Assembly (NCBI GenBank): GCA_905215115.1
Contig: CAJMOP010000067.1
Location: 1-10,594 of the forward strand
DNA: 10,594 nt
Direction: 5' to 3'
Origin: an uncultured bacterium
GTDB lineage: Bacteria; Actinomycetota; Coriobacteriia; Coriobacteriales; Coriobacteriaceae
The position numbers were made by a program, and so were the translations under genes. The notes under the pieces are model-generated. The model ran no database searches and was not told the DNA's origin. It saw only the letters and a program-made list of their open reading frames with translations. Positions within the stretch are counted from its first letter, which is position 1. Each line of letters opens with the position of its first letter. Positions 4,637-10,390 of this stretch are shown piece by piece.

Positions 4637-6022
4637 ATGACGGATCAGGAAACGATCGAGCGCGTGCACGTGACGGCCGATGATATCGAGGCCGCCAACG
4701 ACCTTATCGACTTTATCGAGGCATGCCCCAGCATGTTCCATACGGCGGCGACCATTATGGCCGAGCTCGACGAGGCGGGCTTTACCTACCTGCCCGAGAA
4801 CGCGGCGTGGGACATCGAGCCGGGCGGGCGTTATTACACGCAGCGCAATACCTCGAGCGTTGTTGCCTTTAAGGTGGGCGAGGACCTGGCTGCTACGTGG
4901 GGCGAGGACGGCGTTGCCGGCGACTATCATTTTCAGCTCACGGCGTCGCACAGCGATTCGCCGACGTTTAAGGTCAAGGCCGTGCCTGAGCTTGACGGCG
5001 CGGGCGAGACGCTGCGCCTGAACACCGAGGCCTACGGCGGCATGATCGACTACACCTGGTTCGATCGCCCGCTGGCGCTGGCTGGACGCGTGTTGGTACG
5101 CGAAGGCGACCGTATTGAGAGCCGCCTGCTTTCCACCGAGCGCGAGGTCGCTATTATCCCGAGCCTTGCCATCCATATGAATCGTGGCGTTAATGAGGGC
5201 TTTGCGCCCAACCGCGCCGTCGACCTGTGCCCGCTCATCAGCGCCGGTGACCTTAAGCAGGGCGACTTTGACGCCCTGATCGCCGACGAGCTGGATGTTG
5301 AGCCCGAGCAAATTTTGGGCCGCGATCTGTTCCTGGTCAATCGTCAGGATGCGCGCATTTGGGGCTGGGCCGATGAGTTTATCTCGACGCCCAAGCTCGA
5401 CGACTTGGCATGCGCCTACACCTCGCTGCAGGCATTTTTGGGTGCTGAGAACGCGCACGATGTTTCGGTCTTTTGCTGCTTTGATAACGAGGAGGTTGGC
5501 TCCGAGACCAAGCAGGGTGCTATGTCGACGTTCTTGGCCGATGCGCTACGCCGCATTAACGGCTCGCTGGGCTTTGACGACGAATCGTACCACCGCGCAC
5601 TTGCCGCCTCGATGCTCGTGAGCTGCGACAACGCACATGCCGTGCATCCCAATCATGCCGAGAAGTGTGACGCCCGCAACCAGGTGGTGCTCAACGGCGG
5701 TATTGTCATCAAGGAGGCCGCCAACCAGCACTATTGCACCGATGCCTTTAGCCGCGCGGTGTTCCAGGCCATCTGCGATGACGCCGACGTACCCACGCAG
5801 GCCTTCGCCAACAAGAGCGATATGGCGGGTGGCTCTACCCTTGGCAATCTGTCCAATATGCAGGCGAGTATGCACGCCGTGGACGTGGGCCTGCCGCAGC
5901 TGGCCATGCACTCAAGCTACGAGACCGGCGGCGTGCGCGACGTGATGTACGCCATCCGCGCCCTCACCGCTTTCTACGAGCGCGACCTCCATATCAACGG
6001 AGCCGAAAGCGTGGAGCTCTAA
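4637..6022 (+). CDS. apeB: M18 family aminopeptidase (aspartyl aminopeptidase-like)
   Basis: This 461-aa cytosolic zinc exopeptidase removes N-terminal residues (acidic ones in well-studied relatives) from peptides. It carries the di-zinc motifs of clan MH in order: His105 in TASHSDSP, Asp255/Asp256 in KLDDLACAY, the Glu pair 285-286 in CFDNEEVGSETKQGA, Asp331 in SCDNAHAVHPNH, and His425 in AMHSSYETGG. The family assembles into large tetrahedral dodecamers. A longer frame begins at 4526, but ATG 4637 is preceded 3 nt away by AAAGGGGAG, and the protein from there matches the usual family length (~430-480). The gene stands alone between a divergent hydrolase and two terminators. No signal peptide is seen. 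Confidence 0.95.
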   Translation: MTDQETIERVHVTADDIEAANDLIDFIEACPSMFHTAATIMAELDEAGFTYLPENAAWDIEPGGRYYTQRNTSSVVAFKVGEDLAATWGEDGVAGDYHFQLTASHSDSPTFKVKAVPELDGAGETLRLNTEAYGGMIDYTWFDRPLALAGRVLVREGDRIESRLLSTEREVAIIPSLAIHMNRGVNEGFAPNRAVDLCPLISAGDLKQGDFDALIADELDVEPEQILGRDLFLVNRQDARIWGWADEFISTPKLDDLACAYTSLQAFLGAENAHDVSVFCCFDNEEVGSETKQGAMSTFLADALRRINGSLGFDDESYHRALAASMLVSCDNAHAVHPNHAEKCDARNQVVLNGGIVIKEAANQHYCTDAFSRAVFQAICDDADVPTQAFANKSDMAGGSTLGNLSNMQASMHAVDVGLPQLAMHSSYETGGVRDVMYAIRALTAFYERDLHINGAESVEL

Positions 6023-6058
6023 ACCTGCCAAAAAGGGATGTTAATTTTGGCAGGTTTT
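6021..6058 (+). terminator. Intrinsic terminator of the aminopeptidase gene (repeat copy 1)
   Basis: AAACCTGCCAAAA at 6021-6033 pairs perfectly over 13 bp with TTTTGGCAGGTTT at 6045-6057 across an 11-nt loop and is followed by TTAT. It starts inside the TAA stop codon. The same stem and tail recur at 8292-8330, with the loop start GGGA also shared, so this is a dispersed terminator-like repeat. The A-rich arm makes it usable on both strands. Confidence 0.85.
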
Positions 6059-6106
6059 ATCCGGGCAAATGCAAAGGGTGAAACCGAACTGGATTGGTGA
6101 TGCGTA

Positions 6107-6142
6107 GCCGCCGAGGTGCAGTGTGCCTCGGCGGCCTTTTGT
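6107..6142 (+). terminator. Second intrinsic terminator between the aminopeptidase gene and the TA operon
   Basis: GCCGCCGAGG at 6107-6116 pairs perfectly with CCTCGGCGGC at 6126-6135 (10 bp, 9-nt loop), followed by CTTTTGTG. It is a good rho-independent terminator on the plus strand and insulates the toxin-antitoxin operon from read-through. Confidence 0.85.
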
Positions 6143-6158
6143 GTACAGAGTACGGCTA

Positions 6159-6182
6159 ATGCTTATAAATGCTATACATGCT
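6159..6182 (+). promoter_or_regulatory. Three phased ATGCT repeats, possible antitoxin operator
   Basis: ATGCT occurs at 6159, 6169 and 6178, as ATGCTTATAA, ATGCTATAC and ATGCTTTACG, with spacings of 10 and 9 nt and therefore on one face of the helix. They run into the -35 box of the predicted promoter of the toxin-antitoxin operon. Ribbon-helix-helix antitoxins commonly bind such short repeats to repress their own operon. The assignment is inferred from position and spacing. Confidence 0.45.
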
Positions 6183-6210
6183 TTACGCATCTACCATAGA
6201 GTTTTATGAT
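6182..6210 (+). promoter_or_regulatory. Sigma-70-type promoter of the toxin-antitoxin operon
   Basis: TTTACG at 6182-6187 (4 of 6 to the -35 consensus) and TATGAT at 6205-6210 (5 of 6 to the -10 consensus) are 17 nt apart. The expected start of transcription is near 6217, followed by AAGGAG at 6225-6230 and the ATG at 6236. The region is clearly A/T-rich against its surroundings. Confidence 0.6.
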
Positions 6211-6235
6211 AGTTTTGAAGTATTAAGGAGAGCTC

Positions 6236-6616
6236 ATGACCACAACAGCCGCTCAGATCAACGTACGTCTCGATGCCGATCTTAAAAGGAGTGGGGACGC
6301 TGCTCTCTCCAAGGCCGGTATGACGCCGAGCCAAGCGGTGCGAGCGCTCTGGCAGCTTGCAGCGTCGCTGGCCGATCGCCCCGGTGCACTCGAGGATATC
6401 CTGCTGCCCAGTCGTGCCCGGGCGGAACAGCGCGAGCGCGAAAAGGCCGCCAAACGTAAGCTCGAGCTCATGGATCAGGGGTCGAAGCTGTTCGCTGCCG
6501 CTTGCCGTGAGTCGGGAATCGATATGGTCAAGGCTCAGCCATCGGACGACGAAGAGCTCAAACGGAATGCCTATGCTGATCGCTACGGCGAGGAGATGAG
6601 CTGGCTCTATGAGTGA
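6236..6616 (+). CDS. RelB/DinJ-like ribbon-helix-helix antitoxin
   Basis: The product is 126 aa. The N-terminus has the RelB/DinJ pattern: strand AQINVRL (6-12), helix DADLKRSGDAALSKAG, then MTPSQAVRALWQLAA, a dimeric ribbon-helix-helix DNA-binding fold. Residues 58-80 are a charged helical linker (RARAEQREREKAAKRKLELM). The acidic C-terminal part (SDDEELKRNAYADRYGEEMS) probably wraps the toxin and blocks its active site. AAGGAG lies 5 nt upstream of the ATG. Its last 8 nt overlap the toxin start (ATGAGTGA), indicating translational coupling. It should repress the operon alone and as a complex. It is longer than typical DinJ (~86 aa). RelB/DinJ antitoxins usually pair with RelE/YafQ-type toxins, so the PIN partner is a non-standard pairing. 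Confidence 0.85.
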   Translation: MTTTAAQINVRLDADLKRSGDAALSKAGMTPSQAVRALWQLAASLADRPGALEDILLPSRARAEQREREKAAKRKLELMDQGSKLFAAACRESGIDMVKAQPSDDEELKRNAYADRYGEEMSWLYE

Positions 6617-7103
6617 GGCTCCAAAGCGCATCTTGGTTGACACCAACGTGTGGCTCGATTACTTCATTCCCTCACGACGTGGTCGTTCGGTGGCGATTGA
6701 GTTTTTACGCGATGCATGCACGGCGCAGGTGGATTTGCTGTATGCGGCGACATCGTCCAAAGACCTGTTCTATTTGATTTCGAGCGAACATAAGGCATGG
6801 TATCGGCGCGAGCATGGTTCGCTTTCCCAAGATGCCGCCGTGGCGGCGACATCACTTGCATGGGATTGCCTTGACGTGCTGTCGCAGCTTGCCACGCCAG
6901 TGCCCTGTGACCTGAGCGACATATGGATGGCGAGCAGGCAGCGTGAACTCCATAGCGATTACGAAGACGATTTAATCATTGCGGCAGCGATACGCGCTCA
7001 GGCGGATCTACTGGTCACCAACGATGTCAAACTCTGTTCACGCGCACCCGTCGCAGCAATGAACGTCGAAAACGCAAGAAACTATCTAACAACGCTTAAA
7101 TAG
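6609..7103 (+). CDS. PIN-domain (VapC-like) ribonuclease toxin
   Basis: The product is 164 aa. PIN-fold signatures are RILVDTNVWLDYF (7-19, Asp11), YEDDLIIAAAIRA (118-130, Asp120/Asp121) and DLLVTNDVKL (133-142, Asp139). These acidic residues would coordinate the metal ions used to cut RNA. A fourth acidic residue expected in the middle is probably Asp52 or a nearby Glu, which I cannot fix. VapC toxins cut tRNA or rRNA; the target here is unknown. The start ATG at 6609 lies inside the antitoxin gene, its GAGGAG-like ribosome site within the antitoxin codons. A serine/alanine-rich middle (ATSSKDLFYLI) fits PIN_3-type toxins. The gene is followed by a region of strong hairpins. Confidence 0.88.
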   Translation: MSEAPKRILVDTNVWLDYFIPSRRGRSVAIEFLRDACTAQVDLLYAATSSKDLFYLISSEHKAWYRREHGSLSQDAAVAATSLAWDCLDVLSQLATPVPCDLSDIWMASRQRELHSDYEDDLIIAAAIRAQADLLVTNDVKLCSRAPVAAMNVENARNYLTTLK

Positions 7104-7121
7104 CTCTAAACCTCACTGGCC

Positions 7122-7195
7122 GAACAAAAGTCAGCGAGTGCCCACAGACAGAGCCGCGTCAGCCAGTCCCTACAGGTTGAACAAAAGTCAGCGAG
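7122..7195. repeat. 17-bp direct repeat (GAACAAAAGTCAGCGAG), two copies
   Basis: GAACAAAAGTCAGCGAG occurs at 7122-7138 and 7179-7195, 57 bp apart, and with one mismatch the match extends to GCCC on the right (22 bp). The first copy lies in a weak stem-loop (AACCT and ACTGGC at 7109-7120, GCCAGT and AGGTT at 7162-7178). The second abuts the long hairpin at 7195-7293. With only two copies this is not a CRISPR array; it looks like a partial duplication of a hairpin-element edge. Confidence 0.7.
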
Positions 7196-7293
7196 AGCCC
7201 GCCGTTTGCGCCAAGGTGCCGTGAAATGAAAAGGCGCTGACCTTCTGGTCGCGCCTTTGAAATTGAACGGCAGATTGGCCAAACGGCGGGCTC
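7195..7293. repeat. 99-nt near-continuous hairpin between convergent genes
   Basis: Successive paired blocks close one long stem: 7195-7208/7280-7293 (GAGCCCGCCGTTTG, 14 of 14), 7210-7214/7275-7279 (5 bp), 7217-7222/7267-7272 (TGCCGT, 6 bp), 7230-7237/7251-7258 (AAAGGCGC, 8 bp) and 7239-7242/7247-7250 (GACC, loop TTCT). About 37 bp pair in 99 nt, with only small bulges and internal loops. It lies between the 3' ends of the toxin (plus) and the dehydrogenase (minus). It may be a structured RNA, a bidirectional gene-end element or a small palindromic transposable element. Confidence 0.8.
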
Positions 7294-7306
7294 GCAGCGT
7301 CGAGGG

Positions 7307-7334
7307 GTTCCGGCGTTTGGTAAAACGCCGGAAC
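7307..7334 (-). terminator. Hairpin directly after the dehydrogenase stop codon
   Basis: GTTCCGGCGTTT at 7307-7318 and AAACGCCGGAAC at 7323-7334 form a perfect 12-bp stem with a GGTA loop (plus strand). It begins 3 nt past the stop codon of the minus-strand dehydrogenase. The minus-strand sequence after the stem is CCCCTCG, without a T-run, so it is a stable 3' end and probable terminator, not a textbook one. Confidence 0.6.
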
Positions 7335-7337
7335 AAT

Positions 7338-8273
7338 CTAGTGCTCGATCCAACAACGTAAAGTTTCGCCGGCCTGCAGGTGACGCAGATTCTCCGCGGC
7401 GATGTCGACCACGTTGTTGAGCGTGGCGGCCAAGTGGAACCAGCCGGAGATGTGCGGCGTGATGAGCATGTTGGGCGCATCCCACAACGGGCTTGTCTCG
7501 GGCAGCGGCTCGGGGTCGGTGACGTCGACCGCGGCGCCGGCGAGATGTCCTGATTCCAGGGCGGCAACTAGGTCGTCGGCAACCACAAGATCGCCGCGGC
7601 CGCCGTTGGCAAAGAAGGCGCCCGGCTTCATCGCGGCGAAGAACTCGGCGTTCGCCAGGCCGCGGGTCTCGGGTGTGCTGGGCATAAAGGATGCGACGAC
7701 GTCTGCCTCGGCCAGGCGCTCGGGCAGGGCATCCATGCCGTCCATGTCCTCAAACACAATGGGGTAGACGAGCGGATGGCGCTTGATGCCGCGGACGTGT
7801 GCGCCCATGCTGCGGCAGAGCGTGGCAAAGTGGCCGCCGATATCGCCCGCGCCCAGCACCAGCACGTTGGCATTTTTGAGCGAGGTAACCGGCCCCAAAT
7901 CCTCCCAGCGATGCTCGCGCTGCAAGTCGTGATAGCCGGGCAGGCGCTTCATCATGGAAAGGACCATGGCAAACATGTGCTCGCTCACGGCCTGGCCGTA
8001 GGCGCCCACCGAGCAAGACAGTTTGGCGTCGGCTGGCACGGTGCCGGCGGCAAGGTAGTCGTCATAGCCGGCGGTCTGCAATTGCAACAGCTGGAGATGC
8101 TCGCATGCCGTGAGCATGTCAGGGTCGATGTTGCCCAGGATCACGTCGGCATCGGCGACCTGCTTGCGCGTGGCGGCGTCGGCGCTCGTGTAGATAAAGT
8201 CCTCGCCCGGAGCGCTCGACTCAAGAATTGCGCGATGACGGTCGTTGACGGGCAGCAAAACCAGGATGTTCAC
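7338..8273 (-). CDS. D-isomer-specific 2-hydroxyacid dehydrogenase
   Basis: The product is 311 aa, close to the family norm (310-340). It reduces a 2-oxoacid to the D-2-hydroxyacid with NAD(P)H. The Rossmann glycine motif is VLVLGAGDIGGHFA (137-150). The catalytic residues are Arg226 in NGGRGDLV, Glu255 in DPEPLP (29 residues after Arg, the usual spacing) and His274 in TPHIS. The strand after the glycine motif ends GIKRHP, with basic residues where NAD-specific enzymes carry Asp, hinting at NADPH use (inference). A longer frame begins at 8348, but the GTG at 8273 gives the natural N-terminus VNILVLLPVNDRH and has GGAGAGGA 6 nt upstream; the longer version would translate through a hairpin. 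The substrate is not determinable. It appears monocistronic. Confidence 0.9.
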   Translation of the reverse strand: MNILVLLPVNDRHRAILESSAPGEDFIYTSADAATRKQVADADVILGNIDPDMLTACEHLQLLQLQTAGYDDYLAAGTVPADAKLSCSVGAYGQAVSEHMFAMVLSMMKRLPGYHDLQREHRWEDLGPVTSLKNANVLVLGAGDIGGHFATLCRSMGAHVRGIKRHPLVYPIVFEDMDGMDALPERLAEADVVASFMPSTPETRGLANAEFFAAMKPGAFFANGGRGDLVVADDLVAALESGHLAGAAVDVTDPEPLPETSPLWDAPNMLITPHISGWFHLAATLNNVVDIAAENLRHLQAGETLRCWIEH

Positions 8274-8291
8274 AGGCAGTCCTCTCCGCTC

Positions 8292-8330
8292 AACCTGCCA
8301 AAAAAGGGACAGGTTTATTTTGGCAGGTTT
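8292..8330. repeat. Terminator-like hairpin repeat, copy 2, in the dehydrogenase leader
   Basis: AACCTGCCAAAA at 8292-8303 pairs perfectly with TTTTGGCAGGTT at 8318-8329 around a 14-nt loop, followed on the plus strand by TTATCAGGCAAA. Copy 1 at 6021-6058 has the same stem, a shared AAGGGA loop start and a similar TTATCCGGGCAAA tail. Here it lies just 5 nt upstream of the ribosome site of the minus-strand dehydrogenase, so it is in the 5' leader, not at a gene end for that gene. It could be a second stop for the upstream methionine aminopeptidase gene or influence dehydrogenase translation. Confidence 0.75.
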
Positions 8331-8345
8331 TATCAGGCAAACGTT

Positions 8346-8394
8346 CAAACAAAAACGCCGGATGCAAGACGGGCGTGCCCGTCAGCATCCGGCG
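8346..8394 (-). terminator. Intrinsic terminator of map
   Basis: On the minus strand CGCCGGATGC (8394-8385) pairs perfectly with GCATCCGGCG (8365-8356). An inner GACGGG/CCCGTC stem (8368-8373/8378-8383) nearly fills the loop. A T-rich tail, TTTTTGTTTG (8355-8346), follows. It lies 9 nt beyond the map stop codon and is a textbook rho-independent terminator. Confidence 0.92.
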
Positions 8395-8403
8395 CATCCA
8401 CGG

Positions 8404-9291
8404 CTACCAGCTCAGCAGCTCGTAGCCGTCCTCGGTCACCACGAGCTGTACCTCGCACTGGGCCGAATCGCTGCCGTCCTTGGTGCGCACGCACCAGCCG
8501 TCGCCCTTGCTAATCTTGATATCGGGCGCTCCGGCGTTGACCATGGGCTCGATGGTAAAGACCATGCCTGGCACCATGATGGTGTCCACATCGGGCGCCT
8601 CGGTGGTAAAGCCCACAAACGGGTCCTCGTGGAACTCCTTACCGATGCCGTGTCCGCCGTACTCACGCACCACGCTAAAGCCGGCGTCCTCGACGGTCTT
8701 TTGCACAGCCTCGGCCATAACGGAGAGCGGTAGCCATGGCTTGACGGCTGCCAGACCCGCCTCCACGCTGGCACGGGTGACGTCGACCAGGCGCTGGCGC
8801 TCGGCCGAGACCTCGCCGATGCAGAACATGCGGCTCGAATCACTAAAGTAACCGTCCAAGATCGTGGAGCAGTCTACGTTGATGATGTCGCCCTCGTGCA
8901 GCACATCCGCATCGCAGGGGATGCCGTGGCAGACGACGTCGTTGATCGAGGTGCACACGCTCTTGGGATAGCCCTCGTAGTTAAGGTCGGCCGGCGTGCC
9001 ACCGTGCTCGACGGTGTAGTCGTAGATCATCTGGTCGATCTGGTTGGTGGTCATGCCTGCGGCGATATGCTCGCCCACATAATCGAGCACGCCCACGTTG
9101 ATGGCTGCCGAGCGCTTGATGCCCTCGATATCGGCGGGAGTCTTGTAGAGCGTACGGGGCAGAACCTCCCAGCCCTCCTCCCACAGGCGCTCGAGGCGCT
9201 CGTCGAAGGCGCTATGGCATTTCTTATATTTTTTGCCGCTGCCGCACCAGCAAGCGTCGTTGCGGCCGGGTACGGGTCCTTTGTCATACAT
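8404..9291 (-). CDS. map: Type I methionine aminopeptidase with N-terminal SEC-C zinc motif
   Basis: The product is 295 aa. It removes the initiator Met from nascent proteins at the ribosome, an essential step after deformylation. Residues 8-26 carry a SEC-C motif, PGRNDACWCGSGKKYKKCH, with zinc ligands Cys14, Cys16, Cys25 and His26; this extension is found in a subset of bacterial MetAPs and may help ribosome or chaperone contact. The pita-bread catalytic domain follows from about residue 50. Substrate His122 lies in VVCHGIP, and the metal ligands are Asp140 (NVDCS), Asp151 (FSDSSR), His214 (GHGIGKEFHE), Glu248 (TIEPM) and Glu280 (QCEVQLVV). All are present. AAGGAA lies about 8 nt before the ATG. 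The gene has its own terminator and probably its own promoter. Confidence 0.97.
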   Translation of the reverse strand: MYDKGPVPGRNDACWCGSGKKYKKCHSAFDERLERLWEEGWEVLPRTLYKTPADIEGIKRSAAINVGVLDYVGEHIAAGMTTNQIDQMIYDYTVEHGGTPADLNYEGYPKSVCTSINDVVCHGIPCDADVLHEGDIINVDCSTILDGYFSDSSRMFCIGEVSAERQRLVDVTRASVEAGLAAVKPWLPLSVMAEAVQKTVEDAGFSVVREYGGHGIGKEFHEDPFVGFTTEAPDVDTIMVPGMVFTIEPMVNAGAPDIKISKGDGWCVRTKDGSDSAQCEVQLVVTEDGYELLSW

Positions 9292-9316
9292 GGCTAACTT
9301 CCTTTCGTTCGCAGCT

Positions 9317-9322
9317 AGTATA
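9317..9322 (-). promoter_or_regulatory. Possible -10 box of map
   Basis: On the minus strand, TATACT (5 of 6 to the -10 consensus) lies about 26 nt upstream of the map start, which would give a short leader with the AAGGAA ribosome site. A -35 box at normal spacing is not convincing; the position falls at the edge of the palindromic element at 9344-9410. Confidence 0.35.
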
Positions 9323-9343
9323 GCCCACCCACGTGTCCATAAA

Positions 9344-9410
9344 AGTTGCGGTGATATAGTTCCGATTTAAGCGGTTTAACAGCACAAATAGGAACTATAT
9401 CACCGCAACT
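9344..9410. repeat. ~70-bp palindromic element, copy 2 (AGTTGCGGTGATATA ends)
   Basis: AGTTGCGGTGATATAGTTCC at 9344-9363 is a perfect 20-bp complement of 9391-9410, and 9364-9368/9386-9390 extend it after one mismatch (24 of 25). The loop is 17 nt, the same as in copy 1 at 735-805. Only the outer 15 bases are shared between copies; the inner stems differ yet each pairs with itself. It begins 40 bp past the stop codon of the radical SAM gene and ends just upstream of the map promoter region. A G-rich run (GGGCGGG then GGCGG) follows the right end in both copies. Confidence 0.87.
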
Positions 9411-9450
9411 GATGGGGCGGGATGGCGGCACTAGCTGCTACGTGGTTTTG

Positions 9451-10227
9451 CTAGTAGCTCACCTGGCAGGGGATGCCGAGCGCGCGCACGCGCACGGCAA
9501 TGGCATCGAGCGCTTCGGGCGCCGCTTTGGCAAGGCCGGCGACCGGTGTCTCACGCGCCACTGTGTAGATGGTCGCCTCCTGCGGGCGAATGCGTTCGAG
9601 CGCCGCGAGCCAAGGGCCAACATACGCTTCGCCGGTGTTATCGAGGAGCTTGCCCTGGTACTCGCCGCTCAAAAAGATCGTCTGGATAATGACATGGCCG
9701 TTAAAGCTCGCGAACGTCTCGATCTGGTGCTCGACGTCGTAGGGGCCAACGGGCTGGTCGAGCAGCTGGATAAAAGCCGGGTCGACCGTATCGAGCTTGA
9801 GGATGTTGTCGTCGACCATCATGAGCGCATCGTGCACAGCGGGCTGGTCAGCGCGCGTGCCATTGGAGAGCACGGCGATCTTGGTGTTCGGGGCCAGCTG
9901 GTCGCGAAGCGCGACGGCGCCGGCGATGGCCTGCGGAAACTCCGGTGCGGCGGTGGGCTCGCCGTTGCCGGCAAACGTGATTACATCGGGCAGCTCGCCC
10001 TCGACTGCCATCTCGTGCAATTTGGCCTCGAGTGCGTCGAGTACCGCGGCGGCCGAGTTATACGACTCGTGGCAGGGACGCTCGGCGTTAAGGCCGTTTT
10101 CGCAGTAAATGCAGTCGAACGTGCAGATTTTGCCGCTGGCCGGCATCATGTTGACACCGAGCGAAAGGCCCAGACGGCGGCTGCGCACCGGTCCAAAGAT
10201 GGGGCTGGCATTTAAAAACGTAGACAT
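9451..10227 (-). CDS. Radical SAM protein, COG0731 / TYW1-like family
   Basis: The product is 258 aa. The radical SAM cluster motif is CTFDCIYC (Cys35, Cys39, Cys42, CxxxCxxC), which binds a [4Fe-4S] cluster and S-adenosylmethionine. The N-terminus IFGPVRSRRLGLSLGVNM is the hallmark of COG0731 proteins related to the catalytic half of wyosine enzyme TYW1/Taw1. FAGNGEPT (86-93) is the SAM-binding GGE-type motif, and VLSNGT (119-124) and KLDTVDP (144-150) are later barrel strands. Bacteria lack wyosine, so the reaction and substrate here are unknown. A start at 10227 gives 9 nt from AAGGAG; the ATG at 10233 is only 3 nt from it, and an upstream frame to 10263 has no support. The residues after the cluster end quickly, with no extra C-terminal cluster domain. 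It appears monocistronic and divergent from the hydrolase. Confidence 0.85.
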   Translation of the reverse strand: MSTFLNASPIFGPVRSRRLGLSLGVNMMPASGKICTFDCIYCENGLNAERPCHESYNSAAAVLDALEAKLHEMAVEGELPDVITFAGNGEPTAAPEFPQAIAGAVALRDQLAPNTKIAVLSNGTRADQPAVHDALMMVDDNILKLDTVDPAFIQLLDQPVGPYDVEHQIETFASFNGHVIIQTIFLSGEYQGKLLDNTGEAYVGPWLAALERIRPQEATIYTVARETPVAGLAKAAPEALDAIAVRVRALGIPCQVSY

Positions 10228-10390
10228 AGACATATGCTCCTTGGGACAGTTATGCCTAAGCATAGCATCGGCGCCAAAGTCTGGTTTGGGCTTGTGCTCT
10301 TCAGGTTTCGTTTTTCATTCTGCCCTCGATGCCCACGATATGAAAGGTTTCGGGTCGGGTACAGTTCATGTGTTAACAAGGCACAAGACG
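10228..10390. promoter_or_regulatory. Divergent intergenic region between the radical SAM and hydrolase genes
   Basis: This 163-bp A/T-richer spacer must hold both promoters. A small palindrome, TATGCCTAAGCATA at 10251-10264, overlaps a minus-strand TATGCT (10264-10259), a candidate -10 for the radical SAM gene; no good -35 is paired with it. For the plus strand no convincing promoter pair is seen. The palindrome is a possible operator. Confidence 0.35.

Noticed and set aside
6159..6182. ATGCT repeats as replication-origin iterons
   Set aside because: There are only three short units, no Rep gene and no DnaA boxes nearby; an operator explains their place before the toxin-antitoxin promoter better.
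7122..7195. Direct repeats as a CRISPR array
   Set aside because: There are only two copies of a 17-bp sequence, no further repeat-spacer units and no cas genes.
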